A stretch of DNA of 64,000 nt from positions 20,492,491-20,556,490 of the forward strand of contig CM057162.1 in NCBI GenBank assembly GCA_029962745.1. Direction: 5' to 3'. Below, in pieces: positions 27,773 through 59,694 of this stretch (its first letter is position 1; the number at the start of each line of letters is the position of its first letter). The stretch comes from Echinometra lucunter (lineage: Eukaryota; Echinodermata; Echinoidea; Camarodonta; Echinometridae). Below the pieces are notes generated by a model, which saw nothing but the letters and a program-made list of their open reading frames with translations, ran no database searches and had not been told where the DNA came from. The position numbers and the translations under genes were made by a program.

Positions 27773-28041
27773 CACTATGAACATGGCGGACAAAGAAAGC
27801 GGACAAAATAAACAACCTCTCATTCTACCCTTCACAATGGTTCTGGTAGTCAAAAGAACATCCCTTCACAGCCATTATGTTTAATCATGTAGTTCAAGGT
27901 GAATATGCATGTGACACCTGTTCCACATATTTTAGACAATAGCAGTGAAGGGATGTTCTTTTGACTACCAGAACCATTGTGAAGGGTAGAATGAGGGGTT
28001 GTTTATTTTGTCCGCTTTCTTTGTCCGTCATGTTCATAGTG
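27773..28041. mobile_element. CACTA-ended palindromic MITE, copy 1
   Basis: A 269-bp element starts CACTATGAACATGGCGGAC and ends with the complement (GTTCATAGTG). Its arms are nearly perfect for about 100 bases (shared words AAAGAAAGCGGACAAA, CAATGGTTCTGGTAGTC, AAAAGAACATCCCTTCAC). GTA flanks both sides (27770-27772, 28042-28044). CACTA termini with a 3-bp duplication are the hallmark of the CACTA/EnSpm (CMC) superfamily, so it is probably mobilised by such a transposase. Copy 2 is at 59164. Confidence 0.88.
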
Positions 28042-28088
28042 GTAGTAGTGGGTTAATCAAGACAAGGAACAGTGGATGAATGAATGTC

Positions 28089-28232
28089 AGAGAGAGAGAG
28101 AGAGAGACTGCAGTGGATTGTGATGGAGAAATGCGTTGTACAACGGAGAGGAAGGAGAGGAACAGAGAGCAAGATGGAGAGAGAGGAGGACGAGGTGGAA
28201 GAGAAAGGTGAATTGATCCAGATAGGAATTTA

Positions 28233-28264
<32 letters not shown>

Positions 28265-28437
28265 ATTAGAAACGGGGAGTGTTGAAAGAAGGGAGGTGAA
28301 AGGAATAGGATTACAGCAAAATGTTGGGACATGAGATGAAGGAAGAGATAGGAGAAAGAGGGATAGACGGAAAAATGAAGAGAGACATACATGGGAAGAG
28401 GAGGTGGGATGGAGAGAGAGAGAGAAGGAAAGAGAGT

Positions 28438-28469
<32 letters not shown>

Positions 28470-28480
28470 TGGGGGCGGAG
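28089..28480. repeat. GA-rich tract
   Basis: Degenerate (GA)n with three purer blocks (28089-28107, 28242-28264, 28413-28470). Ser/Leu-rich open frames on the - strand are artefacts of it. Confidence 0.85.
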
Positions 28481-28487
28481 GGCAGAT

Positions 28488-28694
28488 GCACACCTGTCAA
28501 CCCTGCAAGTCTCGAAATAGGGGAAAATGATTAAGAAGCTGTCAAAAATTGGGACATTCCAGAATATCCCATATATTACTACAGAGAGATATTTTACAGA
28601 AACAGGGACACTGGGCTGTCAAGAGGAAAAAAACTTGCTCTTTCCTTCACCTAAAATAGGCACTGTTCTTAGATAGGACAGTTGGTAGGTATGC
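28488..28694. mobile_element. 207-bp MITE (family B, copy 2)
   Basis: Terminal GCACACCTGTCAAC and the inverted GTTGGTAGGTATGC match the ends of the 24418 copy. AGAT is duplicated at 28484-28487 and 28695-28698. It is non-coding. Confidence 0.8.
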
Positions 28695-28879
28695 AGATGG
28701 ATAGGGAAGGAGGGGGATGGGGATGAAAAGCCAGTTCGTAAATAATGTACAATCTGAGCATAAGCAGATAACGGTCATTCATGACAAAACTCTCAAACCC
28801 ACTAACGGGAATACAGAACTTTGTACTTCATAGTCGTACCTGCGAATGAATGTCATGAAATCATCTTTATTATGCACAT

Positions 28880-29062
28880 CAGGGGGGTGTTTCATAAAGC
28901 TCTTCGTAAGTTACGAACGACTTTACGCACGACTGGTGATACCTTCTTGTGCTACATGTAAATGAACATGATGAATGAGAATCTGATTAGCACCCAAGAA
29001 CATGTTCCAGTCGTTCGTAAAGTCGTTCGTAACTTACGAACAGCTTTATGAAACACCCCCCT
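28880..29062. mobile_element. Palindromic MITE with TTCGTAAGTTACGAA arms
   Basis: CAGGGGGGTGTTTCATAAAG at the left pairs with CTTTATGAAACACCCCCCTG at the right. The arms continue with TCGTAAGTTACGAACGACTT and its complement. It is about 183 bp and non-coding. Confidence 0.82.
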
Positions 29063-29258
29063 GGTGTATGAAATATATTCCCAGGTGGAAAATATTCTTT
29101 TCAACAGGGGAACAAGAGCTGTACATTTGAGTGATCATTCTAAAATGCACAAAAAGGGACTTATCTACATGCTTGTTCAAAATACCTTTGAATAATTTGG
29201 GGTCATTTGTGCCATGTGCAAACTATGAGCTGGTCAGCTGGAAAGAAACATAAATGGG

Positions 29259-29690
29259 TTGGTTTTTGCTCCTTGAAATGTTAGGAAACTTGAACTTGAG
29301 GGCGTAATTTAACAGCATCACATGAACACAATAAGTATTTACAACATCAAAGATAATCTTTATTTAAAGTTATCAGTCGTTTCAATTGCAGTTTACATAA
29401 AATTAAATGTAAATTTGCAGCATGCCAAGGCTAATTCCAAAATATATCACAGTATTGCTTGTGATGGTTATTAGGGATACAGCTAGTATAATGTTGGTCT
29501 TATGTTGCGAACGTTGGAAGGATGAACAGAAAGATACTGGATTGGTTTTTGCTCCTTGAAATCTTAGGAAACTTGAACTTGAGGGCGTAATTGAACAACA
29601 TCACATGAACACAATAAAGTATTTACATCATCAAATATTATCAGTCGTTTCAATTGCAGTTTATATTAAATTAAATGTAAATTTGCAGCA
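29259..29690. repeat. Local ~160-bp direct duplication
   Basis: The stretch 29259-29422 and the stretch 29541-29689 share GGTTTTTGCTCCTTGAAAT, GGAAACTTGAACTTGAGGGC, ATCAGTCGTTTCAATTGCAG and AAATGTAAATTTGCAGCA with small indels. It is a recent direct duplication, or two insertions of one repeat, about 120 bases apart. Confidence 0.8.
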
Positions 29691-31143
29691 TTATTTCATT
29701 AAAAAACTTTCTCTTCTTATTCTTTTTATCCCCCCCCCCCCCATTAAAAAGCAAAGCAAAACAAACAAATACAACGGGAAGAGGGAGGCATTTCTCATCT
29801 TAAATTTCTCCACAAATGATAATAATTGGGATTTGCTAATGGTATGAAAATGCGTAGATTTTCAATCAGTTTTTTCGAGATGAATAATCAAATGCTCTAA
29901 GATATTCATAATCATTGCATGGAATTTAATGTGAATGATGGACGCCGAGGAAAAAAAATATATTACAATAAAAATTGGCTTTTTACAGAGAGCTGCTCAT
30001 CAAAATACGTATACACATGAAAATATGCATAATCAAAACTTAATTAGGAAACTACCTATGATTAACAAAGAAAAGTATAGGTAGAAAATATTGACAATTT
30101 GTTACAGACATCGGTTCAAATTCATTCTAGTGCAATTGCCATTGAAGTCCATACAAATATTATGTTTATAATAAAGTCATATTCTGATTTTCGCAAATTA
30201 TTGCACATGTTTTGTAAACGAAAAGTTATGATAGCAAGTAAAATCTACGTGCCTGTATCGGCTGTAATTATATAAAACAGTTTGATGGTGATTATACACC
30301 ATTTAAGGCACAAAAAGAGAAATATTTCAGAATATTGATATTAAGAAAGAGAAGGGGAAAAGGGTATTTTCAAAACCAAACAAATCCATCTCTTCTATAG
30401 AATTTCAAGTGAAGGCAGGAGCGTCGGGAATTCTGCAGAGAAAACTGAAGGATGAATTTATAATCAAGCCGGCCTTATAGACTTTATATATGAATATCTC
30501 TAATGCTCCATAGGAATATCTGAATGCATTCGTCAAAAAAGTTTAATGTTATCAATGATAAAATTGACTAACATGCTTTGCTCGGTGCCACAATCATGTA
30601 AAAAAAAAAATGTTACCCTTCGAAAGGCACTTGCTTTACGCTCTATGGATTATAGTTGCACACACAAATTCTTTATATATATCATCGTTTCTTTAAATAT
30701 TGCTATCATTATAACCTTCAGTTGAGATATCAAAATAAAATGTAACTGAAATTGAAAACTGAAACGTTGCCGGAATTATCTTTCAGAGGCTCATCACATG
30801 AGCACAAAATCAAAGTTTTAAAACATCTTGTATGGATGCACAAAAGAGTGATCCTTTTCCCGTTATGTAAACCTTAAAAAATAACTAAACGTTTTTCCAT
30901 TGACCCTACCGCCCCCCCCCCCCCCATTCTATGATCTAGTGAGACTCCAGCTTATGTGGTCATATATAGAGTTGCCAAATGCAAATAGAGTGAGTTAGAC
31001 AAGTTGAAAACTGATATAGGGTTAACTAGTATAATCGTGCTTTCTCGCTTTTTGTGAAAAGGCCAAGTTATTTAGCTCGCTACGTTGATGTGTGTCGCTC
31101 TACCGGTTTTACTCGAAATAAAGCTCAATGCCGATATAGACGT
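29691..31143. other. Downstream flank / possible 3' UTR of the ABC gene
   Basis: This would contain the 3' UTR of the - strand ABC transporter. Poly-C runs lie at 29731-29742 and 30912-30926. I find no convincing - strand AATAAA near the stop and no protein motif. Confidence 0.4.
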
Positions 31144-51078
<19,935 letters not shown>

Positions 51079-51954
51079 GGTACCGAGTTGTCGAGTATTG
51101 GTAACGAGTTGTCACGGGTGCTGCTGCGTAGTTTTGGTCGAATGTCCTCACTGCTCACGTCTCGCAAGCCTCTAGAAGTTGGCAATGAAACGAAATAATG
51201 TATATTCTCTTTGGTGGTCAATGAGGCGATAATGAGAGCCGGATAATATAATTTTCGTAGGGCTAAAGGGTTTCAGTAACTAGTGAAACTACTATGAGGC
51301 AGGCTAGGTGCCCCAAAGTCTTGTACCGTGAAATAGGGGAATAAATAGCTGAAAAGTCTGGAGAACAAACAAGACATGTGTTACAAAAAAAAATTGTTTT
51401 GAAAAATAAGATGGAAACATGGAGAAGTGCTTTAAAAAGCACTCTTATCGAAAACTATCGAGGTATATCCTATTCTGCATGATTCCTTTTGTCTGGAGAG
51501 ACAAGTCGTTGGTTGAGAAACAGATGGGCCTTACCTCGCATATTTAATGAATACAGAGTTAAGTTCTTTCTAGTTTTCAACCAATGAAGCTGAGGTTTTG
51601 AGGCTCACGCAATAAAGGAGTAAAGTTCTTTAGCTGATAAGGTTAAGGGGCAACGTAAACAGATCGACTACTTGAGCGAGCAACTAATTTATGTAATTAC
51701 GTCTCTTCATCAGATAACCTTATCATGATCCAGACACACATTGGTATACCTATGGGGGCACGGGGGCACAACCTGAGTTTCAAAGACGAATAGCGGGGGA
51801 AATGTGAGAAAAAAAAGAGAATGTGAGATGAACAAGAAGACTCCAGAATAGAAAAGTAACGCAAAAATGTAATTATACAGGCCCTTCCTCTATGCCCTCT
51901 AAAATCGATGGCCCCATTCTACAGCACTTACAATATCGTCACCCCCCCTTCACA

Positions 51955-51989
<35 letters not shown>

Positions 51990-54070
51990 CACACACGCAT
52001 ACTCACACACACACACACAAGTATATCTCCAAATAACTAGAGCTGAACACGCTTCGGTCCCTGAGGACATATAGCTACATGTAGGTATTGGGAACGAGGG
52101 CATGTCCCCAGTCGAATGAAGAGGAAAGGAGAAAGATATAGAGAAAGAGAAAGAAAGTTAAATGAAAGAAAGAACACAATGGAATATGAAAACGATACGA
52201 CAACCTTGACAACCACCCCCCCCCCGCCCCCCCCCCCCCCCCCCCGATGTCCGGACCGTTCCACACTACGCCACTAACTGATGAAACGGGTTTGGTCTCA
52301 TACCGTCTCAAACTGATCGAATCCCATCCTTATTCTGAAAATGCAGGCTTATCTTTTGACCTGTTTGCCGCCTGAAGGTCATTGCGATACACATTCATTC
52401 AGATCATCGCCATCAGTATTTCTACAAGAAGAACATGGTTCCAGACTTTTTTAAAAAAAACAGACTTCAAATTAATAATGCATATGCATGGTCATCACAT
52501 GAATATATTAATGTGATAAAATTTTCTATTAAATTTGTTTCTATCCCGACTAGAAAATTTACCATGTTTACCACAACTAATATTTTGTCCGAAATTTACT
52601 TTCTTTTGGAAAGTTCAGTTCAGTTTATAAAATCTCCATAACATCTTTAATGATGATGATGATAGTAATGATAATCTCAAAATCTCCCTCAAAATCTCTA
52701 AATTTTATTGTCCGAGAAAGGAAATTCTTTTTGCCCAATTGATCGTGGGCCCGGCAGCCACTGAGCAGCGCCATAGTAATGATATGGATAATACTACTAA
52801 CAATAGTGTTATCATTATCATTATTATCATTATTATTATTAACATTATCATCATTATTATTATGTTTACACAAGGAAGCCTCATCGGCTTCATCACTGTT
52901 TTTCCTGAGGGCCTTGCACGTGCTATAAGCTAATACCCCAGAAATAATTGTAAGGTAATCCCCCCCCCCCGCAATAAATATGCCAAGTAGGCCTATCAGA
53001 TTTAAAAAAAAAGGCTTTAACGCAGAAGAATATCACATAATTAATACATTATGGTTTTATCGTGTAGAATGATTTTTTAAGGTTTAATCGTGTTGATTTT
53101 GTTTTGTTTTGTTTTTTTTTTTGTTTTGTTCTTTCTTTTAAATTGCTTTATAAGAAGTTATATTTTAAACTGTAGATCTTTTTTGGAATGTTTTTAAATG
53201 ATATCATTATCTTCTTCTTTATGTGGTTTTATCTATTGTGTACTGATTTTTATCACTTTCTAATTTTTATATAAGTAATTATATTCATGCTTTTTAATGA
53301 TTGTATTAATAAACTCTTTTACTTATTTCAAACAAATGTTAACAGGACCTTGTTGAAAAACACTATATCTGAACATGTAATCCTGTATAAAGATGTTTTA
53401 ATAAATAAATAAATAAAAATTGTTTTATCGTGTAGAAGTGGTTTTTTTCACAAAAGGGCCTGTGGAAGAATTCAAAAGTTACTTCACTCTCATAACATTG
53501 GTATTGGATAATCTTTGCATACTTTTGTATTTTGAAAGAATCCAAGGGCTGATGTAATGCACAATTAAAACATTTTCCATCTCTTGTGAAAATTTAAAAG
53601 GGCTATCGGGTGAACACAAATTGGGTTAAACGTTTACTTGGACCAATGCCAAAGGCATATCACATATTTATTATTTAATCAATTAGTGCTTGATTAATTA
53701 AATCAAACAGACACTGTCACCTTCAGCGAACTTTGGTGTAAGATATTTGCTTGATGTGATCTTGATAGAGAAACGTGGAGATAAGGTGAAGCTGGGCTAG
53801 ATCCGGAGGGGGGGGGGGGGGGGGGGGAGGGTGGCGTACGCCTACACCCCCGCCTATTTTTTGCTAAGCAATTCCCCCCCCCCCTAAAGTTCATAGAAGG
53901 TCACAAAATGCTAAAATTCCTAAAGCATGCACCTAAATCTCAAGGTATCCACCAAATTGTACCATTTTAGAAGGAAAATGCATATTAACCTCCACACCCG
54001 TCCCTTTGTCTCCTTGGTCGAGTTATCACCGTCGCTTATGCCCCCCCCCCCCCCCCCCCCTCCTTCTCAC
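51079..54070 (-). promoter_or_regulatory. 5' flank of the ABC gene (promoter or UTR exons undefined)
   Basis: A TTCTAG at about 51172 on the - strand could be an acceptor for a 5' UTR exon. Otherwise the stretch holds (CA)n at 51950-52018, a C-rich run with one G at 52217-52245, and AT-rich DNA. G runs lie at 53808-53827. I cannot point to a TATA box or start site. Confidence 0.35.
53340..53423 (+). mobile_element. Non-LTR retrotransposon 3' tail
   Basis: GGACCTTGTTGAAAAACACT, then CCTGTATAAAGATG and (AATA)n. This is the arrangement of the 3' ends of some LINEs of invertebrates. A related tail is at 57975. No coding part is recognisable upstream. Confidence 0.45.
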
Positions 54071-54250
54071 AACTCTGGATTCGGCCATGGTGAAGCTGTA
54101 GACTGATGATTGATTACTAGCTGGTTTTGTGTTGCCCTTATTCGTAAAAAAAGGAAAATCAGTAGATCGGGTATGTTTCTCTGCATCCGTGCCTTCAGAC
54201 GATGATACACAGGAGCAGCTTGGAGCCCTAGCCCTGGACGGTGCCTCCAT
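54071..54250 (-). other. Candidate unassigned coding exon
   Basis: The - strand is open for over 60 codons with Ser/Thr-rich, non-repetitive composition (CSCVSSSEGTDAEKH, then NQSSVYSFTMAESRVV). It includes an ATG in a perfect CACCATGG context (54086-54088) and is followed by gtgaga (54065-54070). It does not splice in frame to the ABC exon 1 frame, which has an upstream stop, so if real it is a UTR exon, part of another gene, or a gene fragment. Confidence 0.22.
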
Positions 54251-54271
54251 CCGAAATACATTCCGCTTTTC

Positions 54272-54837
54272 ATTTCGTTGAAGAAGATTAGGGTTTCAGA
54301 CCTATTTTAGACCAGGTTTAGTTTACAGGATTAGGATTTGGTCCAGGGCCGAGGTTAATAATATTTAGTCACCACATGCTGTAGGCCACATGTCGCCTGA
54401 GCATTAGTAGCCTTAACAATTAGAACCACTGGAAGCCATTGGCAGAATGGTACACTTTGGACATGTATGAAAAAAAAATCACTGAAGAGATTCTGAAATA
54501 TAATGAAATGAAATCATTTTTATAGTCCACAGTCTTACATGAGGAGAAAAAATTACAGGTTCAATTGCGCAGGTTGTAAGACTGGAGAGCGCTATAAACA
54601 TGATAAAAACCAAAAACAAACAGGTGAACAAAAGAGAAAATTTACATTGATTTGTACGCGTTTAAAATAAAAGTAATTTAAAGGAAAATAGAAATGTCTT
54701 GGTCTTGAATCATGTCCGAATTGGCACTTTTCTCAGCTTCATAAGAAGGAGCGAGTTGAGAATGAAATTCAATATGGGGGGGGGGGGGAGGTGGGGGCTG
54801 GATGTTACCGTTTTGATCCTCAGCCTGTTTACCTCTT
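54272..54837. other. Intergenic, no feature
   Basis: AT-rich DNA with a G run at 54777-54788. Nothing recognisable. Confidence 0.35.
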
Positions 54838-55028
54838 GTGGCCCCCATATGGTCCTCCTGTGGTCCCCATTTGGTCTGTATGTGGTCCCTATGCAATCCT
54901 CATGTGGTCCCTATGTGGTCCTCATGTGGTCTCATGTGGTCCCTATGTGGTCCTTATGTGGTCCCTATGTAGTCCACATGTGGTCCCTATGTGGTCCTCA
55001 TGTGATCCCTATGTGGTCCACATGTCCT
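54838..55028 (+). repeat. 15-bp minisatellite (ATGTGGTCCCT / ATGTGGTCCTC)
   Basis: About 13 units with the core CTATGTGGTCC or TCATGTGGTCC, one shortened. Because the unit is a multiple of three, all frames stay open, giving a false Trp/Cys/Gly/Pro-rich open frame. Confidence 0.9.
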
Positions 55029-56123
55029 CGAACCGCAGATTGACAGGCACTCAAACCAAAATGTCAATGAAGCTGCCCATTCAAAACTCCTCAAACTCCT
55101 CTCGGCCAATCCATCCTTATGCATAAGATTTACCATTTGAAATCCTAATAGAATCACAAGGCCACCTCTTATATTGTTTGACCAAAAGGTTCCCATTCAG
55201 CCTTGCCGTTAGGTTTCCCCTCAGAGAACCCAGAGAACCCGAAACCTTTAGGTTTGAGGTTCTCAGAGAACCCAAAACATACTCCGAAGTAGCTGCTCGA
55301 TTTCACCCTGACCAAGCCCAGTCCATAAACTTTGTCAGAAATCAGGAAGTACCACTGAACATAACGAGCTAACATAAAGAAAAACTGAGCAAGAGGAGGA
55401 CATATTACCCTTACAACTTTGAATCCTATCCGAGAGACAACATGATCACTTACCAAAACTCCTGATCTACCAGGCTCCTGCTGCATTAGCTCCAAGTTGG
55501 AAACTAAATGAACTCTTAGCACTAAATTATGTCTTACCATCAAATCATCATGTTGTGGAGTAGTCGAGAGTTCAAAGTCAAAGATCTGAAGGACTTTGTT
55601 GGTTAATGTTGGACAATCCTGCACAGATTAATTATTTGCTTAATTAGATAACCGGTGGTTTCGTTAGACTTCGTTGTTTTCCTACGTTGATAAGGAAAGA
55701 GCAAGGTGAAGATGTACAGGAAACATAGAAAAATGTATGTTTAAATAATATTTCAACAACTCGTGATTGATATATACATATTTTTTTTATTATCATGTTT
55801 TCTCCACCCCTCTTTTTTCTCGTTTCTCACTCCCTCCCTCCGTCCCTCTCTCTCTCTCTCTTTCTCACACACTGTCTTGTTTAGGGTTTACCTCAACCTT
55901 GTGTAAAGGCCAACTAAATAACGATCGAACCATTTTATCAACATGTTCAATCTACATAAACAATAAGGAAATGTATACATTAAAAAATTAATGTGTCTAT
56001 GAATATATATATATATATATGTATATTTCATTTCATTTCATTTATTTCCACAATAACAGCAAATAAAATTTTCACATTGATTTTCGCGTATCAAAATCAT
56101 TATGAAATCAACAATTTAGAGTG

Positions 56124-56124
<1 letters not shown>
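55029..56124. other. Intergenic, no gene
   Basis: The patch 55200-55275 repeats CAGAGAACCC-type words. (TC)n lies at 55840-55866 and (AT)n at 56005-56021. No recognisable coding sequence. Confidence 0.4.
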
Positions 56125-56181
<57 letters not shown>

Positions 56182-56408
56182 TCTTATTTACCCAGGGTAG
56201 CCACTTCAGCTATCAGCTGATCTTCCAGCGGGTCCTGCATAACATAATATGCTATTATTACCCTTCTCCTTTCTAATATGCCGAGCGCCTGGCTAGAAGG
56301 CAGAAGGTCCCATTTTTGTAAGTCTTTGGTATGACTCGGCCGGGGATCGAACCCACGACCTCCCGTTCATGAGGCGGACGCTCTATCAATTGAGCCACCA
56401 TGCCCGGC
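56125..56408 (-). mobile_element. tRNA-derived SINE with (ATT)n tail
   Basis: On the - strand it starts GCCGGGCATGGTGGCTCAAT (A box) and has GGGTTCGATCCCC (B box). The anticodon-position CAT suggests a Met-type tRNA-like source. The body ends GTGGCTACCCTGGGTAAATA before an (ATT)n tail at 56125-56178. The 3' acceptor strand does not pair well, so it is not a functional tRNA. Confidence 0.8.
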
Positions 56409-57365
56409 TAAACAATAAATATCAATTCAGTACAAATAAATATCAATTCAGTAATAAATAAATGATAAGTATATAAATAAATGTTCGCTGTATTGAGGAG
56501 GAAACCTTTAAAAGCATAGCTTGTGAATCAGGTTCCCAAACATAATATCATGGTATCATTAATAATCATGATAATATAAAAAAGAAATAAAAGGTAAAGG
56601 TATATGAAATCATGACAGTCATTCACCAGCAAAACTCTAAGACAATGACTGATATTTCTATTCTTTGTCATACTAAAGGGAAAAGCATTTTCCTTAATCT
56701 TACTCATAGCTTACTTTATGAATTATTCTTCATATCTGAGTCATAGGTGCAAAATAGTCTACATGGTTTAGAACAGCTTAATAGATTACCATAATGATTG
56801 GCAGGGGTATCAGTCCGTCTTGTATAAATGTATTTTTTTGGGGGGAGGGGCAATCGAGAAAAAACAAATCTGGAGCTTGAAAGGGGGCACATGAATTGGG
56901 GGAGGGACGATATACACCAACAATTTTGGGGGGACGTCCCCACCCATAATTTTTTTGGGGGGAGGGGGGTGTCCCACTGTTCCCCCTCCCGACTGACGCC
57001 CATGCATATTAGCAAAGACTGAGGGAAGCTAAAACCACTTTCTGTTTCTGTTTCATGCTACGACTAAACTTTCTCGCACCAGTTACACAAACCTTCGTAA
57101 AGTCCCATCAGTCACAACAACGAGACCCACGCGAGAATGACAAAACATCGACGAGTAGGCTTAAGTTAGAGTGTGAGATGATAAAAAGGGAAACCAATAT
57201 TCATTTCTTTTTATATCTTTAAACAAAAACAAGAGGAATTGCGGAAGTACATTTTAATGGTTTGATATGGTTGATAAATGTCTTCTTTAAGTTGATACCC
57301 CGCTCACAGAAAATGAGCACTGGCCATTTTATAATGCATGTTGCCCAAGCTCTAGATAAATGGAA
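56409..57365. other. Intergenic, no gene
   Basis: G/C-run-rich stretch at 56835-56990 (GGGGGGAGGGG-type words repeated four times), probably a decayed element. Otherwise AT-rich. Confidence 0.4.
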
Positions 57366-57560
57366 TGGAGGTTTCATGGTATATGGTTCATGTCTTGGCT
57401 CTTCGTTAGAAGTTTGGGGGTTCGAATCCCATCTCGGCACTTACATCGTTTGGCAAGACATCAGTCAACACTTGCCACTCTCCACCCAGGTGTAACTATG
57501 GACCCGATCTATGCTAGAGTGCTAAACTTATTTTGGCTCTGAGCTACTACGGGAGTAATG
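57366..57560 (+). mobile_element. tRNA-derived SINE, second copy of the 24331 family
   Basis: GGAGGTTTCATGGTATATGG head, B box GGGTTCGAATCCC, then TTTGGCAAGACATCAGTCAA, CACTTGCCACTCTCCACCCA and GGTGTAACTATGGACCCGAT. The tail matches the 24331 copy but without the inserted MITE, so it shows the empty site. Confidence 0.8.
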
Positions 57561-57974
57561 ACGTTTGTTAAAGGTGGTAGCTCACATTTGCACAACACTG
57601 TTTCAGAATTTGAAGAGAAATAAGCCAATTTAAATTTCGAATGACAGATATTTATGTAAAACTATCATGTTATCAAATTTACTACAATATTCTAAAGAAT
57701 AAGTGAAAAATTAATGCTTTTACTCTTAAAGCGCCAGGAAGACGCCTTTACAAAAACAAAACAAAAAAAAAAGAAAGAAAGAAAAGAAAAGAAAAGAAAA
57801 GAAACTTTGTGTTGAATATTTCCCTCTCAGTCCTAAACGGGAATGTACTGGGATCTTAAACTTTACGAGTGTTTTTCTGTGGCTTAAAGCAATCTATCTT
57901 CTGTATATATGTTTCCATCTAGAATTTATATATCTTTTGTTTGTTGATTTCATTTTCATATTAATGTTTTTTTA

Positions 57975-58075
57975 TCACGGCCCTGCTGAAAAACAGCTTT
58001 CAGCTGAATGCGGGCACAATTGTATAGGGTGTTTTTATCCGTGAATAAATAAAATAAACAAACAAACAAACAAAG
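57975..58075 (+). mobile_element. Non-LTR retrotransposon 3' tail
   Basis: GGCCCTGCTGAAAAACAGCT, TTCAGCTGAATGCGGGC, then ATCCGTGAATAAATAAAAT and (AAAC)n. It is similar in layout to the tail at 53340. A third A-rich end (58765-58812) follows another open stretch without a recognisable motif. Confidence 0.5.
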
Positions 58076-58320
58076 TAAAACTTTGTGCAGATTGGGTGCC
58101 CTTACAAATGTGGGCTATTACCTTTAAGCTGCTATAGGCACCTAGGCATACTTATTTTATGACGTCATCGCACGTTACGGTTTAGCGCTCCAACGTTGGA
58201 GCGCCATGAGGCTCATGCACGTTATATGACGGACCTGGGCACTATACACGAAGCCCCAATTATCATTATTCATTGGGTGTTCATGAGTTACTTCCATTAG
58301 CCTAGGTATGAGTGTGTGTG

Positions 58321-58326
<6 letters not shown>

Positions 58327-58371
<45 letters not shown>
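58327..58371. repeat. (TA)n microsatellite
   Basis: About 22 TA units. Confidence 0.9.
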
Positions 58372-58375
<4 letters not shown>

Positions 58376-58379
58376 GTTG

Positions 58380-59163
58380 GGGACAATTCAGAAGAAATTG
58401 AACCGAATTATTTTCCTTTTTACATACAGTGTTGTTCGTTTACCAGCTGAGCACAATTTATATTTGAGTGCTTAATCCTTTTTAGGAAAAGAAATTAAGA
58501 CCATTGCATGTTTTTTCTTTCTTTCTTTTTCCTATGTTTTACTTATTTTACTTTGGCATGGTAATTAATCTTATCCGTTCTCTATTTGTTTCCACAAAAT
58601 ATTTCATTGGGGCTTACAGTTTTACAAGCTTGCTTTCATGCAGGTCCAATCATATTTCTCTTACTACTTCTAGAGAAAAATCCTCTTTTCCTACATTGAC
58701 CGCTTTGCATTATGTTATTTATGTACTTTTTGACTGATTGTAATCTTATATCACAATTTGTACTTTGAAACTGAAACTGAAATGTTACAAAATAAATATG
58801 AAAAATAAATAGAATTAGATAAAATGAAATGAAACTTGGGGTGACCAGGAGCTTCTTTCACACTTGGGTATATGGAGCAAATTTGACATGAATACACAAA
58901 ATGCTTTCGTACAGCTTTCCCGGGTCAGATTTTATTGAGTAAGGTGTCAAATTAAAGCCATATACTGACTAAAATATTTGGGTATATTCAACTATTTAAT
59001 TCTGATGTCTAGTGTCTATTGCCTATGCAATTATCATGCCAAAGGCAAAGGCTCCGCATACATTGAGCTAAAAAAAAAATGTTTAAAAATATAAAAAATG
59101 GAGGGCATTCGTCATGAATGCATGTAAACCTGACTTATTCTGTGAGTTGTATTGTATAGTATT
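58380..59163. other. Intergenic, no gene
   Basis: AT-rich DNA including the A-rich LINE-like end at about 58800. Nothing else recognised. Confidence 0.4.
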
Positions 59164-59431
59164 CACTATGAACATGGTGGACAAAGAAAGCGGACAAAAA
59201 AACAACCTCTCATTGTACCCTTCGCAATGGTTCTGGTAGTCAAAAGAACATCCCTTCACAGCTATTATGTTTAATCATGTAGTTCCAGGTGAATGTGCAT
59301 GTGACACCTGTTCCACATATTTTAGACAATAGCAGTGAAGGGATGTTCTTTTGACTACCAGAACCACTGCGAAGGGTAGAATGAGGAGTTGTTTATTTTG
59401 TCCGCTTTCTTTATCCGTCATGTTCATAGTG
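59164..59431. mobile_element. CACTA-ended palindromic MITE, copy 2
   Basis: 268 bp, nearly identical to the copy at 27773 (for example CAATGGTTCTGGTAGTCAAA and GTGACACCTGTTCCACATAT are shared exactly). ATT flanks both sides (59161-59163, 59432-59434). Low divergence over 268 bases points to recent activity. Confidence 0.9.
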
Positions 59432-59694
59432 ATTGTATATGCTGCAAGTATCTACCATAATAAATACGCCATAAACATGATAAAGAAATGATTATTTGGC
59501 CTAAACTGATGATTGACTTTCTTTCTCTCTTGTAATTTGTGCTGAAGTGGTATGCAAAAATAAAAGTTCACCCTGATTTACAAAGGACGCCTTTGTATAT
59601 AGGAAATCACAAAACGCATCGAAATTGTATCTTTTAGCTCACTAAGCCAGTTAATAGCCTATTTACATAGGTTTCCTACATTCATGAACCATAT

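Noticed and set aside
28087..28530. Ser/Leu-rich and Arg/Glu-rich open frames
   Set aside because: Low-complexity translation of the GA tract.
54699..55126. Trp/Cys/Gly/Pro-rich open frame over 100 codons
   Set aside because: Explained by the 15-bp minisatellite, whose unit length preserves frame.
55169..55624. 151-residue - strand open frame with Gly/Phe repeats
   Set aside because: Repeats of a CAGAGAACCC-like word explain the Gly/Phe part; no domain or splice context supports a gene.
56333..56408. tRNA-Met-like gene on the - strand
   Set aside because: Poor acceptor pairing and continuation into a SINE body with an (ATT)n tail.
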